The notes beneath the pieces were generated by a model. That model was not told the DNA's origin. It saw nothing but the letters and a program-made list of their open reading frames with translations, and did not search any database. This document shows positions 9,501 to 17,200 of a stretch of 25,661 nucleotides of DNA, in pieces. The translations under genes were made by a program, and so were the position numbers. Location: positions 1 through 25,661 of the IMG/VR virus record IMGVR_UViG_3300042561_001009, one strand, 5' to 3'. This DNA is from a virus. Position 1 is the first letter of the stretch, and every line of letters begins with the position of its first letter.

Positions 9501-9566
9501 GTTGTCTGAAAAAGTTCCTGCACCAGATGCAGATTGAGGAGGACAAGTATATTTTTTAACGGCCAT
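6552..9566 (-). CDS. Large baseplate/tail structural protein with tail-protein-I-like core
   Basis: A 1004-residue protein from ATG 9566, overlapping the upstream stop as TAATG and the downstream start as ATGA. The region 345-480 contains KVEKVLQIYGRSFDQTKQFI, then LLKNLAQTLGW (390-400), then YRNLILNSAYLFKSKGTRKS followed by IEILLRLIGAP (up to 471). The order of a helical segment, an L-G-W turn and a K-G-T-x-x-S/A-I-x-x-x-L-R-L-I-G helix resembles the core of P2 gpI-type tail proteins, which sit in the baseplate wedge. Size and neighbourhood also recall T4 gp7, but I see no sequence proof of that. A C-terminal Cys cluster (C840, C847, C850, C861, C868) follows an RRQKG motif and may bind metal or form disulfides. 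Other parts are Asn/Thr/Tyr-rich beta-like sequence. Confidence 0.7.
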   Translation of the reverse strand: MAVKKYTCPPQSASGAGTFSDNLVGFQLVDGGGFTQGNFEFTTAITEKQNRTFSIGAFSDPINLDSIGIDSVAESKTIVEKNFRVYPNYDLSEITNFTLYGSLVKRFSASISKIINYFPAGLEVFQTTSSFLVQQTAQNIIYDQTEDETSFEILITSIRNPFGIDFTTNANVNFQSLETQISPLRNFTASFAKYSLFVNENEYPVNFTTPTDSTSQVLGLVVQGKPFSADGVSYQTLLIRPNDFYVNKTFNEDFDSVENFLLNKKISPIYTAVFNVPKETEVGTYYTAKETLQFPLDSNFWNLDIRTVSFTNYLDQLNTIAEDFDLYQTNLVSRFLTTGAIKEFDTQDQKVEKVLQIYGRSFDQTKQFIDALSTINSVRYNVKNDIPSQLLKNLAQTLGWNTNISPISNEELLSSVFSPSKSNFSGVSQGMTPEELNYQYYRNLILNSAYLFKSKGTRKSIEILLRLIGAPEALVEFNEYVYLADQKINLNQFDTQFAQITGGTYTQELPVLDTTDIFSIMGVQYTGFTTQTITQDVTTTIDDYPIDDNGYPAMVTPTETYYYQIGGGWFESTPQHRMPEQVDLTNSVFTGANPTFETTLQPFNYGEEYLQRYRSFPYMDIGFRLRRVSDNKKSWIDTNSVNRQSSDGNFNARYTIGDDRLVINVKNVDIFMNPAQGLVYDVWSMSRKYNYPIPEQGLNYIEPTYCNPNPNTPYPQRGGIDWTEIVPKPKQKTFFEFAQTFWQNTINVRNRQFITDGKTGGYPTLQSIYWRYLESEQAINIPNDNFTYQTMIDYVNGLGDYWTRLIEQMIPATTIWNTGVKYENSIFHRQKFVWRRQKGCQIIPVPCKPCYLAGQIFAYDCPIQSIECNLLGFNGSTTTQSFNTVLVNTITNYLTQSGKQINDCLVNTIQSNWYVNVNFNGTTIINYEFFQGVGVNNGNLSAPTIDQWVEGVILAFEDLQTYGLSYFLNENGVVTVYNSNCIPLSILQTFEINTGINFNIFCNQ

Positions 9567-10474
9567 TATCCAGTTATGTTATTAAAAGCTTTGCTAAAAT
9601 CAATATTATTACCTCTATCTTGTCTAACTTCATAAAGAAGTTCATTAAATTGGTCTCTAATTTCGTATAAGTTGTATTGTTTGTAAATATTATTAGCACT
9701 GTCATAGATTGTGTAAATACCATCATCAATTGATTTGGTTTGATTACCATAAAGAGCAATTGCCAATGTAGAAATATCGTGTTCAGCAATTTCTATTTCT
9801 GTTGTTATTGGATTAAAAAATGTATTTGTAATAATAATACTTTGATCTGGTTGACCAATAAAAGGTGTTGCGTTTGGTTTGTTTGTTGGTGCTGATGATG
9901 GTGAAAGTGTACAAAACATTAAATTTGTTGTTCCTTCAACATATCTATATCTAATTGATTTTTGAATGGTATTTGTAAGGTTTTGGTAAACCGGTTCACA
10001 ATAAAAAGATGATGTAATAACTCTAAAAAAGTTTGGTATTTTTGTTCCATCACTATTTAAATATTCAACTCTAAAACCAATCAATCCTTGATTTGTAAAT
10101 TTATTTCTATATTCAGAAGGAACATTATTCAAATCAATAACAATTCCCTTAACATTTGGTAAAGCAGAAAGAACACCACAATCTGTGATTGTTGTTCTAA
10201 TTTCAGCTGGTCTAATATAAAGAGTATATATACCCAATTTATTGAATTGGTCAACTGGAAGTCTCAAATTGTAAAGACCACCCAGAATTTCAACATTAGC
10301 ATTACCCCCAGTATTTCCGTTATGAAAATATGGTCTCAATATATTTTTTGCATCTAACTTTGTTAGAGTAAAATTATCTGTATCATCTCTTGATGGTGTA
10401 TAATTTAAAAGTATTTCAACATCATCAGGACTAACGTCAGAGGGTCTTATTGTTCCGTAAGTTCCAGTAGCCAC
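9566..10474 (-). CDS. Uncharacterised tail structural protein (302 residues)
   Basis: Starts at GTG 10474-10472 (MATGTYGTIRPSDVSPDDVE); no in-frame ATG lies nearby and the next internal Met is far downstream, so the GTG start is the best choice. The N-terminal segment RPSDVSPDDVEILLNYTPSR is followed by a beta-rich body with LPVDQFNKLGIYTLYIRPAE (about 73-92), and the C-terminus is polar with YEIRDQFNELLYEVRQDRG. No enzymatic motif, signal or membrane segment is visible. It follows the PKD protein by 49 bases and overlaps the 1004-residue protein at TAATG, so it belongs to the tail operon. Possibly a baseplate or fibre-connector protein; this is by context only. Confidence 0.7.
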   Translation of the reverse strand: MATGTYGTIRPSDVSPDDVEILLNYTPSRDDTDNFTLTKLDAKNILRPYFHNGNTGGNANVEILGGLYNLRLPVDQFNKLGIYTLYIRPAEIRTTITDCGVLSALPNVKGIVIDLNNVPSEYRNKFTNQGLIGFRVEYLNSDGTKIPNFFRVITSSFYCEPVYQNLTNTIQKSIRYRYVEGTTNLMFCTLSPSSAPTNKPNATPFIGQPDQSIIITNTFFNPITTEIEIAEHDISTLAIALYGNQTKSIDDGIYTIYDSANNIYKQYNLYEIRDQFNELLYEVRQDRGNNIDFSKAFNNITG

Positions 10475-10523
10475 AGTTTTATATTTTTGTTATTTATTGT
10501 TGTCAAATTATAAATACTTAAAA

Positions 10524-11693
10524 TCATTGTTTTTCAACTTTGAAATATCCATATCCATACTTTTCCAAGTCTCCTATATTATCAACCTCACCCAACCTTT
10601 CAATTTGTTCCAAACCTGTAATTTTTCCTCTTTCAATAAAAATATTTGTTTGTACTTCTGGTTCGTCAATAACATTAAGGTATGCTTCATTTTTTGTAAT
10701 TGCCGATAATATTAAATCATTTGCCGTAAAACCAGATGACTGAATTGAGTAAATTGTATATCCATCTTCATAATCATAATAATCAATTCCATTTATTGTA
10801 TAGGCAGTGTATGAATTAGTAATATCTGGTCCCCAAAAAATTCCAACATCTCCAGTTGTTCCGGTTACGGGAATTCCTGGTTTAAATTTACCAGCAAACA
10901 AATTTTGTTTTGGTCCATATTGTGATAAATCATTTAATGTTGATTGTGTAAATCCTGTAATTGTAAAAGGAACTGTTGTGTAATTTGAACTATAAAAATC
11001 ACTAATATTAAAATTAGAATCCCCAGAAAAAATATAATTATAATTAAAACTTGTTGCTGACCAACTTCCTCCGGCAGGTGTAAAAAATGCGGTACCTTGT
11101 GGATTAAGAATTGGTACATTTATAAAAGGAACTGTAATAGTTTTTGTGACAACTGAAATTCCCCAAGGTGATGTTGCGGTCATTGTTATTGTGTATTGAC
11201 CGTCTGTAACATAATTGTGTGTTAAAGGGCCACCACCACTTATTGGTACCAATGGGGATCCGTCTCCCCAATCTACAACATAAGAAACTAGAGATAAAAA
11301 CTTTTTTAATTCTAATTCCGAAGTATTATAAAAATAATATGTGTATGGTGATGTAGTTGTTGCTGAAAATATAAAGTTATTTATGACATCTTTTTGTAAA
11401 ATTGCACCATCAAAAATAGAATAATAACCTAAATCTATTGCTGTTTGAGTAAATAATATTGGTATTGTTAGTCCAGTTAATACTGATACACCATTTGTAC
11501 CACCGGATAATAATTGTGTAATACCACTATAATAACCGGTAGTTCCCGTATAGGTTTCAATTGTTGTTGCTGTTATTGGACAACAAGGGTCAACATCAAA
11601 AAATGTTTCTGTCCCTGCGGTATAGTTTACCTGGACTATATCACTTTTAATGTTTTCTGGCGAAATTTTAAAATAATATCTTTGTTGTTCCAT
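10524..11693 (-). CDS. PKD-domain-containing virion protein
   Basis: A 389-residue protein from ATG 11693, two bases after the preceding stop (TAA TA ATG). Residues about 105-190 form a PKD domain: VVDWGDGSP at 139-147, then LTHNYVTDGQYTITMTATSP at about 157-176, ending in a TKTITVP strand. PKD domains are Ig-like beta sandwiches common in bacterial and viral surface proteins, and in phages they decorate tails or capsids. The N-terminal 100 residues have a CCPITAT motif and Gly/Thr-rich sequence. The C-terminus ends in GLEQIERLGEVDNIGDLEKY, a charged segment unlike the rest that could anchor the protein to the baseplate. No catalytic motif is seen. Attachment to the particle is inferred from neighbours. 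Confidence 0.75.
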   Translation of the reverse strand: MEQQRYYFKISPENIKSDIVQVNYTAGTETFFDVDPCCPITATTIETYTGTTGYYSGITQLLSGGTNGVSVLTGLTIPILFTQTAIDLGYYSIFDGAILQKDVINNFIFSATTTSPYTYYFYNTSELELKKFLSLVSYVVDWGDGSPLVPISGGGPLTHNYVTDGQYTITMTATSPWGISVVTKTITVPFINVPILNPQGTAFFTPAGGSWSATSFNYNYIFSGDSNFNISDFYSSNYTTVPFTITGFTQSTLNDLSQYGPKQNLFAGKFKPGIPVTGTTGDVGIFWGPDITNSYTAYTINGIDYYDYEDGYTIYSIQSSGFTANDLILSAITKNEAYLNVIDEPEVQTNIFIERGKITGLEQIERLGEVDNIGDLEKYGYGYFKVEKQ

Positions 11694-11695
11694 TA

Positions 11696-12499
11696 TTATG
11701 GGTTAATATATTCATACCACATTAAAGGTGAAGCTAAATTTCCAACTCTTAATAATGTGGTTGTATCAATAACTTCATATGTTTTAGTTGGGTAATCTAA
11801 AACTAGTTTGTAATAATAATATTTTGACGAATCAAAATTGAAAAAATTTGGTGTTATATTTGATTGTGGTGTATTTGTCATCCTTTTATATGTACCATCT
11901 TTACCATTAAAAAATCTGGCGGACATATAAAATTCTGTTAAATCAATATATTCTCTACTTCTTAACCAATAAATAAAATAACCTTCTTTGTCTCCAATAT
12001 AATCCAAAATCATATCTGGTATTTTAACATCAACATTAGGTATTAATGTATTAATATTTACATTTTGTGTTAGACCTTGTTGCACTGGTAAAATAATTGT
12101 AAAATATAAGGTTTGTGTTTTTTCTTCTGGAGTATCATAAAAATCCAATTTAAAAAATGATTTTGTAAATGGTTTTGAGAAATAGTAAAGTTCGGTATCC
12201 GTAAACCCTTGTGGGGTATAATCAACAACCCAATTAGTAATCGTTGATGATGTAACCGGTAATGTATTATCAAAAAAATGAAACTTATAATTTATTTCAG
12301 TATTAAGGTTTTGGAATTGTTTGTGTTCAAATCTAGCAACCTCAAAATCTGAGGCCGTACCAATAACTTCCTTTACCATTTCTTCTTGGTATTCTTCGAT
12401 ACTATCTGTTCTTCCACCAAAATCCCATCTTATTTCAAGAGGAATATTGATGAATTGGTCATCGATTGGTAATTGTATTTTAATTTTATTCACATCCAT
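11696..12499 (-). CDS. Uncharacterised tail structural protein (267 residues)
   Basis: Starts with ATG 12499 (MDVNKIKIQLPIDDQFINIP), 14 bases inside the end of the 587-residue gene, an overlap that suggests coupled translation. The N-terminus contains an acidic segment (DSIEEYQEEMVKEVIG, about 32-47). The rest is rich in Phe, Tyr and Asn with an alternating beta-strand pattern. No Cys-rich, membrane or enzymatic motif is recognised. It lies between two large structural proteins in a dense run and is most simply a baseplate or fibre-linking component. I cannot name a family. Confidence 0.7.
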   Translation of the reverse strand: MDVNKIKIQLPIDDQFINIPLEIRWDFGGRTDSIEEYQEEMVKEVIGTASDFEVARFEHKQFQNLNTEINYKFHFFDNTLPVTSSTITNWVVDYTPQGFTDTELYYFSKPFTKSFFKLDFYDTPEEKTQTLYFTIILPVQQGLTQNVNINTLIPNVDVKIPDMILDYIGDKEGYFIYWLRSREYIDLTEFYMSARFFNGKDGTYKRMTNTPQSNITPNFFNFDSSKYYYYKLVLDYPTKTYEVIDTTTLLRVGNLASPLMWYEYINP

Positions 12500-14249
12500 C
12501 TACTAAAGGTTCTGCAATTTCACTTATGTTTTGTACATCTGTTCCTTCAGGAACTATTCTAAAAATTGTATTTACAAATGGATAATGTTTTCCATTTGTA
12601 AACGGATAATTAACACCAATACCATTTTGGTCTAAAAACCCATATTCATATATATCTCTCCATCTAAATCCATTTGAAAGGTTGGAAAAAAATGCATAAC
12701 TTGGGACACCTTCAACATTCTCATAAATCGATTCTTCAATGTAATCCGAATAAACTCTTAATGTAATTGGGTTATGTGGCTTGTAATAATAACCAAATTG
12801 ATTTGATTGTGGTGCTGTAGTTTGTATTGAAAACCATTGTGGGTTATACCCTATTTTATGATTATATCTTGATATAACTCTCTCTTTTTGTTCATAGTCA
12901 TTCCATTCACAGAAATCACCATTTAGAGTATCTCCGGTTGTAAAATTACTATTATAAAAAAATGGACCTTGTGGTGGTAGGGTATTTGAATTATATTGCA
13001 ATTGTGGAATGTTAAATAAATTTGCACTATTAAGGTCGCTCCACCAAGGACTTGGTATATTTTGATATAATGGTAAATTAAAATCCCAACCTTCTTTGGT
13101 ATTGATTGTCCAACCAAAAGAACCTTTCCAAATTGTTGTAAAAAATAATTCTGAAACCGGTCTTTTTTGATTATCTAATAAAGGTGATAAATCAATGTCA
13201 ACATTAAAAGAAAGTGTGTATGATTGACTTCCTTCAGAAGTTGATGACCTTGTCGTACTATTTGGTGTTAAAACAGATTTTTCTAATTTTGATTTACTAC
13301 CATATATATTTTGTTCAAAACCGGCTTTAACTAAAATAGCATCTTCAACATTTGTTAGAATTTTATGTTTTCTAACATAATATTTTGAAGTTGTTTCTTG
13401 TTTGTTTGATGTTGTTATTACTCTTTTAAATGTTCCGGTAACATTTTGATCAAATGTTGTTCCTGTGTATCCCACATTATCAATATTAAAAATATAATCT
13501 TCACTACCATAACCACTATCACCTAAACTTGAAATTTGGAAATACTCTTCCCCGTTATAATTAATTGATAACTGAACAAACTCACCGGCACTTAAACCGT
13601 GTTTAATTGGTGATTTAAATGATATTAGTGTTGAGTTATTATTACTTCCAATATAAATTAAAAATGGTATCCCGTCTTGACTTACCCACGACCAAGCACC
13701 ATTTGTAACTGGGTCTGCGGCATATAACTGTTTGTTAAAATCATTTTCATAAGCATAACTTAAATAGTGAGTCCAATTATACGTTGTGGCACTTTTATTA
13801 ACAAAAGTTATTTGATTGTCTGGTGGTTGTGTATAACCCACAACATTATTATCTGTTCTTATAAAATCAAATTCAAAATATTGTGGTTTTCCTTCCCAAA
13901 AAATATTTGTGTTTGGGACTCCGGGTGGTGGAAAATTACCACCAGGAAATGTTGATATTGTATTTTCAATTGGATTTGTATAATATAAATTATTTTTAAA
14001 TGGACCATAGTTAGTTTTTCCAATATATTCATTTTGGAAAATTACTGTGAACTTTGTGGTTGGTCTAAATATTGTTGATTTTTGTCTTTCATCAGAATAT
14101 ACCTGTTCTAAACTAATATCTACATTTCTGTCAAATTCAACAATCTCTTCTTGTGTCTGTTGAAGTGGAACATTAAGTGCAAAGTTTGTTTCTGGTGCTG
14201 ATTTATACCTTAAACTACCTTTAATAAATGTTGTTGTTTTATCTATCAT
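12486..14249 (-). CDS. Uncharacterised tail structural protein (587 residues)
   Basis: Starts with ATG 14249, overlapping the stop of the 1860-residue gene as ATGA. The sequence is Asn/Tyr/Phe-rich and beta-like, with many aromatic-Pro segments (GGNFPPPGVPNTNIFWEG at about 103-120, and a W-W motif in the C-terminal half). It has no signal peptide, transmembrane helix, coiled coil or catalytic motif that I can see. The size, composition and position immediately after the 1860-residue protein point to a baseplate or fibre component. No family is recognised. Confidence 0.7.
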   Translation of the reverse strand: MIDKTTTFIKGSLRYKSAPETNFALNVPLQQTQEEIVEFDRNVDISLEQVYSDERQKSTIFRPTTKFTVIFQNEYIGKTNYGPFKNNLYYTNPIENTISTFPGGNFPPPGVPNTNIFWEGKPQYFEFDFIRTDNNVVGYTQPPDNQITFVNKSATTYNWTHYLSYAYENDFNKQLYAADPVTNGAWSWVSQDGIPFLIYIGSNNNSTLISFKSPIKHGLSAGEFVQLSINYNGEEYFQISSLGDSGYGSEDYIFNIDNVGYTGTTFDQNVTGTFKRVITTSNKQETTSKYYVRKHKILTNVEDAILVKAGFEQNIYGSKSKLEKSVLTPNSTTRSSTSEGSQSYTLSFNVDIDLSPLLDNQKRPVSELFFTTIWKGSFGWTINTKEGWDFNLPLYQNIPSPWWSDLNSANLFNIPQLQYNSNTLPPQGPFFYNSNFTTGDTLNGDFCEWNDYEQKERVISRYNHKIGYNPQWFSIQTTAPQSNQFGYYYKPHNPITLRVYSDYIEESIYENVEGVPSYAFFSNLSNGFRWRDIYEYGFLDQNGIGVNYPFTNGKHYPFVNTIFRIVPEGTDVQNISEIAEPLVDGCE

Positions 14250-17200
14250 GCGTTAGGGTCAAAAATATAAAGTTTAACAAATTTATCTATTGCTGTTTTT
14301 CCATTGTTCAAACCAAAATAGAAATGGTATGGTGCGCCAACAAGAATTGACTCACCTGGTTGTGTTGTTGATGGTGTTGCAATTGGGTCTGGTTGTGATG
14401 AACCACTAAAATTAACAATATACCCTTGTTGTGTTTGTGGGTTAAAATATGAAGTTGTAAAGTAAGGGTCACTATTAAAATCTAAATCCTGATAACCTTT
14501 AGAAAAGAATCCACCAGTTGATGTAACATTTGTGTCCCAATTATTATTTTCATTACCAAAAATATAATTTGAGTCAATACCTAACTTCCATTTATAATGT
14601 GGTACTTCTTGTGTTTTTGGGTATCCATATTGATAAAATATTGGTGGAGCTAAATTATAGTATTCGGAACCTGGTGATAAATTTCTTCTATATACATAAT
14701 CTAAATCATTATTTTCATAAAATAATCCAAATACTGGTCTTGGGTATCCGTCACCAGATTGTGAGTCATCACCAAAGAAAATACTATTTGGGTTAGGATA
14801 GTTTTCTGCTAAAAATGGATTTATTCTCCATTCAGAATTTATTGAGAGCATTTGAGCAAAATCACCATCAATTCTATCACCTTGTCTTGTACTATTAAAA
14901 AACTGTATAATACCTTTACCTTCAGTATTATCTCCAGCTGGGTTGGTTAATGGTATCATAGCTTGTCTAAAATTATCGTTTAACAATCTAGATAAAAACC
15001 CAACTTGTATTACAATCGAATTATCTTGGTATGATGTTGATTTTACTTGGTCAACATAATAACTATTAAAATTATCATTATTACAAATTTCTGTAATGAA
15101 TTTTTCTCTTGGTCCCAAATCCATAACCGTTGTTGGGAATTGAATTTGTTTTGTATTATACCCAATACCTGGGTAATCATTTACTAATACTGCTGGCCAA
15201 TTTGAGTTTGGTTGTGGGGCATCTTTTCCTATGAATTTTGTCCCATCCCAAGGCGATGATCTATAATAAAAATTATTTTCTAAATCATTAAAAACTATAA
15301 CATCATCACAATATTTGTAATCTGGTGTTGTATCGGTAAGGTTTGAATAAGTTGCAGTTTTATTAAAACTAAACATATATAATACACCATTCACCCAGTT
15401 GTTTTGGAATGTTTGTGCAAAAACACCCCTACAAGCGGCAAATGTTATTGTAAATCTTGTTTTCCATTCTAAGAATAATCTAGCATCATCTGAATATGCA
15501 CCTTTAATTAGGTATACTTTTTTGAAGAATTTATATAGGGCTGGGTCTTCATTAGGGTCAACATCTTTTTTATTTAACAAACAATAACAGCCTTCAACCA
15601 CTCTATCTGGTGGTACAACACATTGGTTTTCTGGTATTACAGTTACATTTGTTCCAGATCCACTATAACATTGTAATGAAACCATATCTTCACAAGTAAA
15701 AGTTTGGGTTAATCCGGAAACATCAGCATCTAACCCTTCACCAGAAGGCAAACTTGCCGAAAAACTTGTTGTTGAGTCGCTTGATTGTCCATCAATTCCG
15801 TAATAACAAAAATTATTATTCATATGAAGTGCGTAACCAGTTCTAGAACCAGCACCATTTTCAATACAAGTTGATGTTGGTAATCTATCACTTCTCATTA
15901 TTATATTATTTTTATTTGTAAAATTAACACCAGCTAATTCACCCGGATTTGTATAACGATAATACGCTGCGGAATACATTGTGTATATTATATTTGTACT
16001 ACCAAATGGATAACCTAATGTATCCACACTTGCAAATTGGTAGTATAAATCTAAAGTTGGTGTTAGTGTACCAATAGATGTGTTAATTGCAATAAAAGAA
16101 TCTCCACCAAAATATTGTTGTGGAACACCTTTTGGTAAAATTGAAGGTAGTGTTGTTAATATATTTGGTGTTGATGATAACAAACCTACAGTAAATGCGT
16201 TATTTTCTGTTTTATAATTTTGTCCACCAAATGTAAATCCGTTCATATTGTTATCATCTGTAGATAAGTAATAATAAGGGTTTGTTGATGTAAATCCTGA
16301 ATAATCATTTGATGGTGTAAATGTGAATGACTCAAAATATAAACCTGTGGGTGTTGAATTATCAACTGTATTATGCGTTTTTGGTCCTAAAGTACTTGCT
16401 TGTATTGGTCTATTAAGATAATAATTACCAGTAACGGTAACGGTATTTGTTGTTGTGTAACCAAACAACAATGATAAATCATATTTAATTTCTTGTTTTT
16501 GTGTGTATGGGTCAACACCTCTTGTTATTATAACAATTTCATAATCATCTTGATAATTTGGTATTTGTTCTATAGCAATAAAACCAGTAACTTGTTTACT
16601 TGCTGGGTCACCATTATCATCGGTTGTTGTTGCAATATATGGTGGACTTAATGGTATTGGTATTACTTGTGATGCTGATTGTCTCTCGACCTCATAAAAA
16701 ATTCTATGTTTCAAATATTCATTATGAAATAAGTTTGTATTTACTCCGGTTGATTCCGATAAAGTTTCGTATTCACCAATAGTCATTCCGGTAATTACTT
16801 GGAAATATTCAATATCCGGTAAGTATTGCATATAATTTTCACTACTACCGGTTTGTATAATATTAATGTTAGCTGATGAGGTTGTTGTTGGGTTAGATGG
16901 ATTTGCAAAAGGAATTGAGTATAATGTTGTACCTGTTACTGTAGTACCGGTAACCGAATTTAAACCAAATTGATTTATTGTTGCTCCAGTTATATTTATA
17001 TTACCGTCTGATGTAACTGGGTTATTAAATGAAAAAACTGTACCAATACCAATATTACTTGTTGTCCCTTTTCTAACTAAAAGAACAAGTGATTGGTCTT
17101 GATAAGTACCAGACCCTGGTAATGTTGGATTTGGTGTTACTGAAATTCTATTAACCCCACTAAAGTATCTTTCTCTTGTGTTAAAATCATTTAATTTTTG

